NCBI GenBank assembly: GCA_003665825.1
Contig: QPFY01000004.1
Location: 1,488,001 to 1,552,000 of the forward strand
From: Microbotryum silenes-acaulis
Lineage: Eukaryota > Basidiomycota > Microbotryomycetes > Microbotryales > Microbotryaceae
DNA length: 64,000 nt
Direction of reading: 5' to 3'
The notes beneath the pieces were generated by a model. That model saw nothing but the letters and a program-made list of their open reading frames with translations. It was not told the origin of the DNA and did not search any database. Made by a program: the position numbers and the translations under genes. Shown one piece after another: positions 32,104 to 43,683 of the stretch; positions within the stretch are counted from its first letter, which is position 1; the number at the start of each line of letters is the position of its first letter.

Positions 32104-33883
32104 ATGGCACGCGACGAGATGCTCGTGATCCTCGACGTGTCGACGACCGTCATACGCGCGGGAGTGGGAGTACACGAGATCATCAGGGCGCCCACGGCGG
32201 TCAGTTGGTCGATAGAGTTCATATGCTGCTCTCTTGATCTCGTCATGTGCTGAGCTCGCTTGCTCTCGCGTCTCACGCTACAGGAGGTCTCGACCCGTGT
32301 CGGCAAGCGGCCTAGCAACACCACCGCCTCCAACGGCTCCACCCCGACACCACAACTCAACGACTACCTCGTGGGGAATGCACTGCTTCAAGCTGAGCAA
32401 TCGGGAGAATCGCTCGAGATCGTCCACCCCTTCCAGAACGGGCCGAGGGGTTTCCAGGTCGTCGACTGGCTCGCCACAGAAGCCCTGTTGTGCGTGGGCA
32501 GTCACTCCAGTGCTTTGAAATGTACAATACTCATCGTTCGCCCCTTTTCTACAACAGCCGCTACATCTTCCACACCGCGCTCGCCCTGGTCCGACCACCA
32601 TTGGCACACCCGTGTCTGCTCTCGATCCCGCCCCACCTCAACCCCGTCGTCGTCGACCACTTCCACGCCCTCCTCTTTGAGCGCCTTCTCATCCCGCAAC
32701 TCCTCGTCGCCACCCGCCCCTTCTTCGCCGCCGCAGCAGCCGGCGTTCTCTCCGCCGCGATCGTCGACATTGGCGCTCGAGGCGACGGGCTCGACATCTC
32801 GATCGTGCACGAGAGTCAAGTCGTCGAAGCCGCGACTTTGACCCTCCCTCTCGACGAAGGCGTCTTGGACGATTGGGCTTGCTTGTTGCTCTTGCAGGAG
32901 GACCCCACCTTGCCGAGCCAGATCGTGCCCGCCGATCAGAGCGGGAATGCAGGCGCTCTTGTCCAGGCCCTGAGGCGCATCGTCGAGCTGCTCAAGGCCA
33001 AGAACGTGATTGGGTTTGCCCCCACCGCGATTGGCAATGCTAGCTCAACCACCGTTGAGGAGAACGAGGGCGAGTTCGACGTTGCCAAGGCCATCGTCGA
33101 AGGTAAAGTCGACAAGATTGTCGGCAAGAAGAAGGCGAACGCGCAGGACGAAGAAGCGATTGGCGATGTCATCGAACTACCGAGCCCTTTGGATGCGGAA
33201 AAGACGATCAAGGTTGGCCCTGCACGGAGAAGGTACTTCGATCCCCTCTTTGCCCCGCAGTTGCTCCAGCAGTTGAGACCGTCGGCTTCACCGGAGGCGG
33301 CCTTGCTCACTTTGACCGAGTACGAAGGGAGGGAAGTGCTGCATACGGGGATACAGGAGGCGATCGGACTTGTGATTAATCAGGTCGAGGATGTCGAGCA
33401 ACGACGACTGATATGGGAGTCCATCGTCATCGTCTCGGTTGGGAAGCTCGCGACGAATAAGAGTAAGCTTTGATACTCTTCCGCCATTTCAACGAGAGCA
33501 GATTGACTGATTCACTTCCTGCCCAATTCCCTGCAGCCCTCGGTGCTGCATTAATACCCCAACTCGAACCTTACGTTATCGATCCTGACTCGGGTTCGGA
33601 ATCGCAACCCAAGATCGTTAAGTATGCGCGCACGCCCGACTACTTCTCAGAGTTTAAGGAACGGTCCGGCGAATTGGCCGTTTACCTCGGGGGTTGCATC
33701 ATGGCCAAAATCCTGATCTCGGATCTTCAGTCGCGCTTGTTCATGGTCAGTGCTGCCCTTACCCAGTTTTTGCATGGGCCGCTTTGACTGACATTCTACA
33801 TCATGGCATACCTCACACAGTCCAAAGTGGATTACACCAACAAGGGTCCGGCGTTCTACCGCCAGCTCGAAAAGACCATGTGA
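32104..33883 (+). CDS. ARP9: Actin-related protein, Arp9-like (SWI/SNF-RSC subunit)
   Basis: Exons by GT-AG: 32104-32199, 32284-32489, 32558-33462, 33537-33745 and 33821-33883. The start MARDEMLVILDVSTTVIRAGVG is an actin-fold phosphate-1 strand. Later blocks are RYIFHTALALVRPPLAHP, AAIVDIGARGDGLDIS (phosphate-2 loop, changed from canonical actin), TLGAALIPQLEPYV, ARTPDYFSEFKE, YLGGCIMAKI and SKVDYTNKGPAFYRQLEKTM. The last four blocks are the pattern of Arp9 rather than of actin or Arp4. Degenerate nucleotide loops fit a structural chromatin-remodelling subunit. Arp7 or another divergent Arp is the alternative. It converges on ETP1 with 76 bp between stops. Confidence 0.75.
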
Positions 33884-33959
33884 AACAGCTAGACTCAAGG
33901 GGAATTGTAATTGCAGGAATGACATGTTGGAACACGAAACTGTAAAAATATCAATTGGT

Positions 33960-36526
33960 TTACTTCTTTTTCCTCCTCTGTGTCGAACTGGGTGTCGAAG
34001 GGGCTAACGTCGGAGCAATGATCGTCCCTCCCACCGCTTCTGCCGCCCCACCCTGAGTCTCGATCTGATCCCTCGCTGAAAGCGCAAACATGACATCCCT
34101 CATCTGTTCCCTCAAATCATCGACCTCAGCCCTGACTTGCACCGTCTCCGCCTCCCTTTTGGCGACTTCGGATCTCAAATGCCCCAAATTCTCCGTCAAC
34201 GACTTGGTCACGGCCTTCTCCGACTCCAATTCCTTCTCCAACTGTTTCCGCATCTTGGTCCATTCGACCTTCTCCTTCTTCCTCCTCGATTCATCCTCCC
34301 CCACCTGTTTTTGCATCGCCTCGAATTTCACCTTCCAAGCGCGACTCGTTTCCTCCTCCCTCGCCTCAAAATCTTTGACCCGCTTGACTAATTCGTTCCT
34401 TTCCCCAACCCACCCTTCACGTTCCCTCTCAAGTCCCTCCCGTTTCTTCCTCAACTGCGCAATCTCGTCCTTATCCCTCGCCATCTCCTCCTCATAATAC
34501 CCTCGTTGGGACTCCAATTGACTCGTCATCAGATTCGCATACTCGACCCCCATCGCCTCCAACTTATCCTGCGAAGCCTCGGTACTTCGATCAGGTCCAC
34601 CTGTACCCCCTCCTCCGCCACCCGAAGTCGAATTCGACCTCGCGCGTTGCTTGTGCTCCAGATTCGCCTCCGTCGATCGTCCATTGTTGCCAAACATGGA
34701 AGGCAGTTCGACGAGTTTGCCGTCCGTGCGCGAACGGATCAGACGATGAACGTATTCGTCGTCGGCATAACTCCACACGCGGCCAGTCTCGATCTCGAGC
34801 GAGTACCTGTGCCCGCTTTCTTCGAAATGAGAGTGCGCGTGACCGCCTTGGTATCGCCCACTGTAGAGAGTGCTCGCTGTTAATAGAAGTCACTCGTGAA
34901 GTTCAGGTAGAGTGCGACGTACCACCCGACGTTGCCACAGATGACGCAGATCCAAAGGTTCGCCGGCGATTGGCACACCGTGCAGAGAGAAGGTGGAGGC
35001 GCCGTATTGGTCCCTCGTCGATTGCGAAGATTCGTCTGTCGACAAATCGGGCACCTAGGAATGCACGATACCCACTCATCAGTGATCACCAACGAAGTCA
35101 TTTGATCGCGGGGTCTCCATCGGGCTCACCTCGAATCGCCCCACTTAAGCAAACACTCGCAATGCGCATCATGAGAACAGAGCTGAGAGATGAGACCGCT
35201 GACGTTGGCGTCGAGGCGTTCGAGACAGATGGGGCACGTCGGTAGCTCGACCTGATCGTTCGTATCCCCGTCGAGGTTCGAAGATGGGTAAGGGAACGTG
35301 AACGGGGGTGTCGTCGAGGTCTTGAGCTGGATGCTCGAGATGGGCACGACGTGACACAGTTCGGAGTCTTTGGTGTCGTGGTAGGGGCGTCCGTTGTACA
35401 TGGTACGGAACTCGGACGCATCGCTCGCTGTAGTTATAGCGGTCAGAGACCAAAGGATCAGCATTCTCGTTCCTTGAGCTGCAACAACGGCCTTCACGTA
35501 CCATCTCGAAAGCGAATGAGGACCAGAGTTCGGTTAGGGGTCGAGTCTCTGCACACCCGACCGGGCCGTGAGAGAAGCCGTTAGCGCTGAACCACGGAAG
35601 CGCTCTGAATTTGACACTCTGACCAAGCTCCAAAGCATACGCGAAGCCCACCTCAACACCCTCAGATGCAAGACTGAGTCCAACGCCGGCGAAATGAAGG
35701 TCAACAGTGCCGCCGCCGTAACGATCCCAGGGACCGAGACGAGCCCCACTACAGTCCCAGCATCATCCTGCACTGCCTTGCGCTTCTCCTTTTCTGAACT
35801 TTCGCCTGTGACGCCACCTTCGCGATAGAGATGGATTGTGCCCCAGTACAGATCGGTCGTGCCTGATTTCTCGGGGGGTCGGATCGACGGAGTTCCGGTT
35901 GAAGTGGTTGGTGATTTAGGATCTCCTGATGATCTAGACGAGCGAGTGCGTACAAGAGGGGAGCCCGGGATAGACAGGTGAAGAGAGTTGCTCCCCGCTG
36001 GACTGAGGGCAAGATTCTCGATCAACGGTAGAGGCGGGGACATGGACGGATTGTTCGGGGACGAGGACGAGGCGAGTGGGGCGTATGACATGGGCGTAGG
36101 GTGATCGACGCAATCGATCGAGATGGGGCCGAAACGAAAGTCGAGAGACGCCTTTTGAGTCGCCTGGGATGGTGTGAAGAGGTCGGCTGTAGCGATCAAA
36201 GGCGGGGCGACCGGTCCAGTTGACTCGGACCACACCCCACTCGAGGCGGTCGCACTCGTAGGCGGTCGACGTGGCGGACCCAGCGTCGGTGAAGCAATCG
36301 GAGCACTCGAAGTGGTCTGTAGCTTCCTACTGATGGGGAAGTGGCGCCACAGGCTTCCTGAGGGGAGGACGAGCTTGCGGTGCGAAGTGAGCAAGTCGTG
36401 GTCGAGCGCCGAGGGAAGCCGCGTACGCGTGTTCGGGTACAGTGGCGAGGGCTCGAACGTCGTCGAGGTGTGGTCGTACAGCTCGATTACGACGCTATAT
36501 CTCCGTTCAGGTGCGGGCACGGGCAT
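33960..36526 (-). CDS. ETP1: BRAP2/Etp1-type RING and UBP zinc-finger protein
   Basis: Stop TAA at 33960-33962; I chose ATG 36526, which begins MPVPAPERRYSVVIELYDHT. Domain order fits BRCA1-associated protein 2 and yeast Etp1: an RRM-like fold (GTIHLYREGG, VVGLVSVPGIVTAAALL, LVLIRFRD, ASEFRTMYNGR, CHVV), a RING (CPICLERLD, CSHDAHCECLLKWGDSRCPIC), a UBP-type finger (LCTVCQSPANLWICVICGN, GCGRYQGGHAHSHF, SGHRYSLE), then TGRVWSYADDEYVHRLIRS and a coiled coil to a basic tail QRRKKK. An intron splits the GCGRY cysteine codon. A 150-residue Ser/Pro-rich insert sits ahead of the RRM. The family acts as cytoplasmic ubiquitin ligases or adaptors; yeast Etp1 links to ethanol tolerance. Confidence 0.86.
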
Positions 36527-36919
36527 CCATGCGATGCAGAGGCGCTGTGGCCGAGAGAGGGACGAGGATCGGATGACGGTCGAGGAAGCTGGCAAGGCAC
36601 TCCAAGCCAACTTTGGGGCTCCACTTTTGACGCCGACCACTTTCGCAGACTTTCGCCGTCGGTGCCGTCAGCGACCGAGTCATGCGCTCGGGCTGCCAGC
36701 ATGAAGATAAGAGGTAAGTAGTAGATGTCTGGACTAGAAGGCAAGGTAAAGACGCGATGGGTTCTGCTATTGGCACAAGATGATTACTCGAATACGCTAC
36801 ACTGGTTTCAAACGCCGTACGTCTACAGGGTATGACGACAAACTCGGTGAAGATTGTTTCTACTAGTAGGCACAACTTCAGGACGAGAACACTGCTGAGA
36901 GCCTCTTCTCCTTTCCCCT
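36527..36919. other. Intergenic between MADS gene and ETP1
   Basis: About 390 bp between two minus-strand genes. It would hold the ETP1 promoter and MADS-gene terminator. Nothing distinctive seen. Confidence 0.5.
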
Positions 36920-38938
36920 TCACCGCGTCTCCTGCATGTACGGCCCTTCCTCATACCCTCCTCCCTGGTGGTACAACTCAGGTCCCGGACCACGGTGCTG
37001 TGGCGAGTGGTGCGGGTGCTGCGAGTGGGGTTGCATAAGCACCGAGGGCTGTTCGTACATCCTCATCGGCGGCTCGCTCGGATTTCCAGCATGCTGCAGG
37101 TGAGGCGAAGGGCCTGGGGAGCGTTGGTAGTGTTGAGGGTGGGGGTGACCATGCTCGGGTGACATGTGGTGCGGATGTTGCTGTTGCGAATGGTGCTGTT
37201 GCATGCCCAGGTGCTGCTGCGGATGCTGTAGGAAAGAAGACGCAGGGGCTCGCGTCAGCACTACAAGCTTGAAGCGGTTCTGGCTGGGTTCTGCTCAGCC
37301 GACTCACCATCCCATACTCGGCCGCGTAGTTATGCGGGTGATGCGGAGGGTACACTGTATGACCCTCCGGCGACATGTTGGGAAGTCGTCCAGGGGACAT
37401 GTTGCGCTGCATCATGTACGCATAGTCTTGCGAGCTCTGCATGGTTCCTTCGGGGCGGTCGCCACTGGGAAGCACAGGTGAAGTATAGTCGCCGTGGATT
37501 CCAGGAGATCGCTGCAATGGGTGCAAGCGTTGCGGGGTGTGAGGCGGAGCCGGCAGACCAGAAGATTGCTGCTCCGCGATCGCAAGGTTCATCCCCGACG
37601 AGTCCGGCAAGGTCTCGGGCGCACCGGTGAGGATCGCTGAAGGGCGGCCTTTACTACGACCCGAGGGGCGGTGGGCACGTGTTCTCAGAGCAATTTGACC
37701 ACCATGGATCGACGAGTTCGCTTCAAAAGGTCGCTTGTGCGCCGAGGGCGGCAAAGGGAGCAAAGGTCCGTCGGGGGGAGGCGAGATGTAGTCGCTTCCA
37801 TCTTCGGGAGTTACGGCCTGAGAGGTACGGAGAGATCAAGTCAGAATCCCCGAAGCCCGGAAAAGGTATCTATGCTACCTCCGTCTGCTGTCACGGCTCC
37901 AATGTGTACTCACCAGACATTGTTGAATTAGACGCTGACCCTCGGAGGGGTTCCCGTTCTCCGCAGCCCCCACCAGGGGTTGAAATTTAGAGGTGGTCTG
38001 GGGGACAGAAGGGTCTAAGTCAGCTTTTCGGGTGACTTCAGCTTCCCTTAAAGACCAAAATGACTCACAAAAGTGTAAACCTGCCAGTAACAAGTGATGC
38101 GCAGTCGAAAACGGAGCAGAAGCAGAAGTAGAAGCAGAAGCAATATCAGTTCCGTCTTCAACCGCGAGGTAGTTGTGAATTTTTTCGTCAAGACCAGTCC
38201 TGGAGTCGGACAGGTCCGGATCGATAACTCACAATACCTGTTTCCGAGACCACCAGCAGAAGCACTTGAGTTCCAGTGAGCGTGGCTAGTTCGTATGCCT
38301 GCCGGGAGCGGAACGCAAGGATGGGTTAGTAAGGGGCAACTCGCTCCGTCTTCAAGAATTCTACAATACGCACCTTCTTCATGATTCTGTTAGGTTGAGA
38401 CGTATACCGAGACAGGCGGGAGAGAGGCGCGGAGTCAGTGTGGCCCCTCAGAAACCTGCTGGTGACCAGGTGGCGGCCAGAGAAGGACGTACCCTGCTTT
38501 CCGCTTCGAGAAAGTGATGTGGCGTTTTTCCTTCTTGGTTATATATCTGGTAAGGGGTAGAACAGACGTCAGTAAAATGTAAGAGTTCCGAAGAGACCCC
38601 GCCGGATCCTAGGCAGTGCGCCCTTGGCCCACGCCGACAGTCAGAGATCTCGCAAGTACTAACTCGATCTCAATCTTGCGCCGTCCCTTCTCTCCACCAT
38701 CATCGTCATCCATCCCAGCACGTTTCGTCTTCTTGCTCGGTCGAGAGTCATCATCGTCGTCGTCATCCGAAGCGGCATCGGGGTTGAATTCGCGGATGAC
38801 GGGGGTCTTCATCACCGTGGGGCTGACCGTCGTGGCCGAGAGAGGGACCGACATGTCGGAGCGGATGGGGTCGAGGGTGGGTAATCCCGAAGTCAAGGGC
38901 GGGGAAGGGAGTTGTTCGGTTGAAAGGAAGGAGGTCAT
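36920..38938 (-). CDS. MCM1: MADS-box transcription factor, Mcm1/SRF type
   Basis: ATG at 38936-38938, stop at 36920-36922, at least seven exons. After a Ser/Pro/Asp-rich N-terminus (DDDDDDD, KKTKR) the MADS box is assembled from four exons: GRRKIEIE, YITKKEKRHITFSKRKAG, IMKK, AYELATLTGTQVLLLVVSETG, then VYTF and TTSKFQPLVGAAENG. This matches Mcm1 and SRF (type I), not the MEF2/Rlm1 type, because of TGTQVLLLVVSETG and the following SAM region (RLIQQCL). The C-terminal half is Pro/His/Gln-rich, a likely activation region (HPQQHLGMQQHH). It should bind CArG-like sites in the nucleus with cofactors; the yeast protein controls mating and cell-cycle genes. Confidence 0.88.
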
Positions 38939-40159
38939 GCAGCGGCGCGCGCGCGCGCGAGCCGTAGGGGCGGCGGAGGGGGCCGGTGGAGGGAGGGAAA
39001 GCCGACGGGTGGAAAGGGGTTCCGATCACGTGCCAAGTTCACCGCACGGGATGTGATTGTATATTCGGGTTCGGGTTAAGAAGATGTTGTTAGGCGGGCT
39101 AGGTGTTGACGGACGGGGTTGCTTAGGGTGATAAGCGCTGATGAGTTGAAGCCGAGGCAGACGAGTCGGGACGAGGGGGTGGTGCCGGTCGTGAAGCGGG
39201 TGAGGCGATCGAGCGAGGGAAAGAGGTCCAAGCGGGCGCGGTCTCGAAGACAATTGCAGATGGGCCACAGCAGGATTGCAAGTACCAAAGACGTGTCAAA
39301 CGTCGGGCGTGGATGATTGATAGAGCGCAGGGAGGGCTCCTCTTGCAAGAGTACGAAGCACCAGGCTTGTCCGAGCTCAAGGTTCAGCCGCGGGAATAGG
39401 TTGGCGCGAGAAGGCTTGCGGGTTGACGACGAAGCGATGGGCGGCCGCCGGGCTGGTCGACGTCGGGCACACGAGGTGAATTGGCGAAGGTAGAGATGTC
39501 GTAGAAGGTAGAAATCGAACAAAAAGGTGGTGAGGCTGAAGCGAAAGGGCAAAGAGTGAACCAACAGATACAAGTTGACGAAGCAGAGGGCCAAGAAGGA
39601 CGAAGAAAGGAAGGCGATGCCTGATCCCGGATGCCCGAAAGCGCGCTGGCTGCTGCCCCGATAATGAAGATCAGCGAGCGCGCGTGCGCTGAAAGAGACT
39701 CAGCACAGACCGGTGTCCCTCTTTCGACCTTGGCCTCGGTAGTAGTCTCTTCGTCCACACGGCGCAGATTGTCAGATCAAATTTGCTAGCCTCCTTCGTC
39801 ACGTTCCTACTCTCGATCTTTGCTGGAATCGACGGCACATGATGCATTCCCAGCGCCCCCCCCCCCCCCCTCCTATCCCCTCCTCGCGCTGCAGGTCGCC
39901 GCCAGAAGTGCAATTGGCTCAGCATCACGTCGGATCGAAACGCCGCTGCCCTTGACGAGGGGCTTGCTAATCTCGGGTCGTACTCGAGGCCATACACCAA
40001 TGCACGAGGTGAGAGGACACTGCGCTCCTACACAGCACTTTTTAAAACCACGAGTTGTTGTTCCAATCGTTACATAGCATGTCCTGCCCAGTGCAAGAAG
40101 TCCTCGCATTTTTTTGGAATCGATTTCACTTGGGGGCACACTAACTTACTAATTAGTAC
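38939..40159. other. Upstream region of the MADS gene
   Basis: 1.2 kb without a supported gene. On the minus strand it is pyrimidine-rich toward 39000-39700, as expected for a long fungal leader or promoter. Minus open frames (39076-39594, 39384-39758) look like chance or upstream ORFs. It holds a CG run (38945-38958) and a C-run (about 39857-39872). Confidence 0.45.
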
Positions 40160-40164
40160 TTCAT

Positions 40165-40900
40165 GCATTGCCACAGCCGACTAGTCAAGGCTCTGACTGC
40201 GCCGCCTCATCGAGGAAAGTCCGAGCCCAGGCTGCGTCGCGACGCGCTCAGTTGCGTGCCCCCCTCCATGCCACCACCGAGTCTCTTTGGAGCCTGCACA
40301 ACAAACAAAACATCCGAAAGGTCCACCTAGGAACTCGGATCCCGAGGTGCCACGTCTAGCCCAGTGGGAGAGGGCACGGGTTTCCCGCGCCAGACCTGCC
40401 TCTCCAGGAAGGACCGCGTGCAATTTCCTCACTTACTCGATGGGGCAAGTTTGACTGCTTTGACTGCCCGCCGCCGCCGCCTCCCCCGCCTGCGGCGCGC
40501 GCGCGCCTACGCTCAGAGGTCTCGACTTGCCTCTTCCGGATGGACGCCTGTGCGGGCAGACTGCATGCCTTCACGCGTTGGCCCGGTCAGCGGCTAGGGT
40601 CGAACGCTTGTAGACAGGGTGGTCCAGACCCTCTTGCTCGAATACACCCGTGGGACTACTGCCGTCGTGGCTCTGGCTGGGAGGGCCCCGGGTTTCCGGG
40701 GCAAAAACTTAAGACCGCCCCACCCGCGGCCCTTGGCTGGGAAAAAAGAGACCCCTAAAACGACCAGCCCCTTTTCGGGTCAAAGAAGGGAGGCGGGTCG
40801 CGCAGAGCGAAGCGAGAATACGCTGACCGGAAGCCGCGTCGCGTCCCACGCAACTCTTGAACGAGACGGTTCGGCAGCTCACAATCCTGTTGCCCATTAA
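40165..40900 (+). ncRNA. Candidate structured RNA, RNase P RNA-like
   Basis: At 40211-40228 the string GAGGAAAGTCCGAGCCC resembles the CR-I block of RNase P RNA, in which GAGGAAAGTCC leads into helix P4. Strong hairpins lie nearby, for example GCCCCGG-GTTT-CCGGGGC around 40684-40702 and CTCGG-ATC-CCGAG around 40334-40346. The region is GC-rich, lacks a convincing protein frame and sits alone between genes. I could not find a clean CR-V partner strand, so ends and identity are uncertain; RNase MRP RNA or chance are alternatives. Confidence 0.27.
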
Positions 40901-43330
40901 GCACAGCCGTTGCGATATGGTTGCTCTGACCACCTACTTGTATATGTGTGACCGTAAGGAGGAGGTTTTCCGATCTGGCGCGCGAGAATATCAGGCTTCC
41001 GAACTCTCATCAGCGATGAGGGATACCTACAAGAAGCCAAAATACTGTGTTTTCAGGCACAAAGAATTCACCGGAAGCTGTCTTCCTTAGGTCAATTGTG
41101 CTTTTGTGGTGGATTATAATGACACTGTAAGGCGCCGCTCCGCTTACGCCTCACGACAACCTCGAGCCAACCTCAGCGGCCTCAAGCTTTACTTGCGCGC
41201 GGCGCCACGGGCGTCTCTTGACCTTAGTCCTTTAAATAGTCTTTCTTCGCCTGCGGATTACACCGTTTGATCCTTACTGTTTGGACTCGGAATCAGTCAG
41301 GCTCGAGAGCGATCTCGTGCCTTTTAGACACCTCCTGTTCGACCGCGCGCGCGAGCAAGCCGCGGTGCCCTCCCCTTCAACAAACACCAATGTAATCACC
41401 CAATTGCCAGCAAATACACAAATACTCCAAACTCCTCATTCAGACCTCAATACTCCACAATTCCGCGATTTCTTTTTCGCTACACTCGAAGCGGATCATA
41501 TGAAACCGCCATGGATTTCTTTACCTAAGAGGTTCTTGTAACAGCATAATTGTATGAAGGCCTAGAGATCTTCGCAAAGTCCGGAGGAGTGCATTTAAGC
41601 ACACCGGCCACGCCAGTAGTGTAGGACTCGTCGGCCCTGTTATAACAGAATCGACCATGCACTCAAAACCCCCTCGGGTGGTGTCACAAAGATACGAGGC
41701 GACCCTTGAACACCAGGATAGACGCTCGAAGATCCTCGAAAGTCATTTCGGTCATCGGTTCCAAAGGTTCCGACGAGAATCGGCGCCGGCGAGAGAGCTT
41801 CCAGATCGAGTGGAAACAACCAGTCGATGCTCCGAGTGAGAGCTGACCGGGCATACAAAGTCGGGCAAGGCGGGGGGAGGGGCCGGAGGAAGAGCGATCC
41901 AAAAACGCCAAGCGAGCGGGCACTGCAGCCGACTGAAAGTATGCCAGAAACTCGGGTGCGTTGGTTAAGCACATCGCGCAGTATGTGGACCGAATTATTG
42001 ACGTGGGCGTAGTTCGGGGACACGAGTTGTTGACCTGGATTGAGGGATTCCAGGGAGTGGAAGTGGGCGGTATCTTTGACATCCGAGTGAACCCTACGAA
42101 TCTTCCGCAAGGCCTTCCACCACGACTTCCAGCATTGATCGGGGAAATCGAAGATCTTTTGAGATGTCTTTAGGGAACAATCAGGGGGTACAGGCAGGCG
42201 TGGTGGCGTTTGGAGGCGTTGACGCGTGGTGGCGTTTGGACGCATTCACAAACGAGGACGGAGTCATCACCTCGCCGTCAGGGCCTCGGAAGAACGTCGG
42301 GTTCACGGAGAGTGAATTTTGTGGCCCGCTGGAAGAAGAGCACGTGGTTTGCCCGTTCCTTGAGGTTCTGGACCTTGGAGAGTTTGGGGGGAGGGGGGGG
42401 GGGGGGGTGGGGGGGGGGGGGGGGGGTTGGGGGGTTCAGCGTTGCCACCGACGTCCAGGCTTCGAAGTAGCGGACCCAGCGTTGAGAAAACAGTTCCCTC
42501 GTCCTCTTCGCCGTATGGTCCTATATTAGGTAGAGGGTGGCAAAGTAGGCCCCCCCCCCCCCCCGATCCCGATCCAAGAGCGACAATGTTGGTTGGAGGG
42601 CAGTTTGCGTAAGGTAAAGTGGTTGCGTTGGTTTGCCGCCTGAAGACGAATGTCGAAGAGATGCCATGTGAAGCGGCCGTCCGGGTCGCGGAGTTGAAAG
42701 ACCCGCTTGGCGTGATCAATCGGGGGGGCCGAGGGAAAACACTCAAACAGAAACCACCGTGGTCTAGTGGCGTGCGGCTGCGCGGCCGAGAGAGATCTTT
42801 GAGGGTCTCTAAGTGGCATTCGTAGCTTGACCGCGAATGGCGAGCATGGCAGCTTTCCCGATTTCCCTGACGACGGTCTTGGAAGCCAGAAGGAAACGGC
42901 TGTAGTAGAAAATATTTGTGAAGCAATAGATGTTGGTAACCTATCATTAGGCTGCGTAGGGGAGTTCAAGCATCGGAATGGAGCGTATGCGAGCGATGGT
43001 CGAGACTTCACCTCCCAACCCGCATTTTCGGTGAATTTCACCCCGACCTGAATACTGAGGTAGTGGGTTGCGAGTCGCTGAGATGCCAGGTCCCGAGGTG
43101 TGAGGCGATGGGATGGACGCTGAATTATCCGAGGCGGTAGAGGAACGATCCTCTCTGGCCGGCCGTTGCCCGATCGCCCAACCACCACGCCCTGCGCAAA
43201 GGCGAGTGCGCAGGGCTCAAATCGCTCAAGCTCAAATTTATAGCAACTACCTCGGTCTCAGACGGCCGTGTGCACCCACTGCCAGGCTCGACACTAAAAC
43301 TCGATCATGTTGGCCTTTTTTCTTTTGGTA
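40901..43330. other. Gene-poor stretch with homopolymer G/C runs
   Basis: No gene is firmly supported. Minus-strand open pieces (41640-42245, 42526-43188) contain a phrase like an F-box start (LPPRIIQRPSHRLTPRDLAS), so a decayed F-box-type gene is possible. A long G-run (42384-42437) and a C-run (about 42549-42565) interrupt any frame. Confidence 0.4.
42384..42437 (+). repeat. Long poly(G) tract
   Basis: More than 40 G in about 54 bases, broken only by single A or T residues. On either strand it could form a G-quadruplex or i-motif. Length in the assembly may be unreliable. Confidence 0.85.
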
Positions 43331-43334
43331 GAAA

Positions 43335-43392
43335 CCTTTTTCCTTTTTTTGGGGGGGGGGGGTGGGGGGGGGGGGTGGGGGGGGGGGTGGGG
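43335..43392. repeat. Poly(G)/T tract next to a LINE tail
   Basis: Reading on the minus strand, LINE scrap C3 ends GTTCTAC and is followed by several C-runs separated by single A and then an A-run. This is where the other copies have poly(A). It may be an unusual tail or an expanded repeat. Confidence 0.8.
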
Positions 43393-43483
43393 GTAGAACT
43401 TGTTCATCATATTTTGCCCCCGGTTCATGTTCCCCCTCTTTGGCCTACGGAAACACTAGATGGAAGTCGACGATGATAACACA
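43393..43483 (-). mobile_element. LINE scrap C3: last ~90 bp of family C
   Basis: On the minus strand it reads GTGTTATCATCGTCGACTTC through to GATGAACAAGTTCTAC, the same as 24291-24377 of C1 with a few differences. It begins immediately after the tail of scrap C2. Confidence 0.88.
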
Positions 43484-43545
43484 TTTTTTTTTCTTTGGTA
43501 GAACTTGTTCATCATTGCCCTAGGTTCATGTTCCCCCTATTCGGG
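43484..43545 (-). mobile_element. LINE scrap C2: last ~48 bp of family C
   Basis: The minus strand matches the final part of C1 (AGGGGGAACATG...GATGAACAAGTTCTAC) and then has tail CAAAG plus an A-run (43484-43497). It lies between scrap B4 and scrap C3, all in the same orientation. Confidence 0.82.
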
Positions 43546-43671
43546 TTTTTATTTTTATTTTTTATGAAACTCATCGCTAATCTGCAAGACGAGAAAACCC
43601 CTACGGAACTAAAGGAGATGCTGCCCAGTATGCACGATGATGACCACAACCGCCGCTCGATGCGTTGTATG
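43546..43671 (-). mobile_element. LINE scrap B4: last ~108 bp of family B
   Basis: The minus strand begins right after the B3 tail, follows the last 108 bp of B1 (TACAACGCATCGAGCGGCGG to GAGTTTCAT), then has an A-rich tail interrupted by T (43546-43563). Confidence 0.9.
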
Positions 43672-43683
43672 TTTTTTTTTTTT

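Noticed and set aside
32490..32557. Apparent frameshift in ARP9
   Set aside because: A 68-nt GT-AG intron joins ...ATEALF to RYIFHTALAL in frame, so the gene need not be broken.
39076..39758. Minus-strand ORFs upstream of the MADS gene
   Set aside because: Pyrimidine-rich leader composition, no known domain and overlapping frames; better explained as promoter or 5' UTR.
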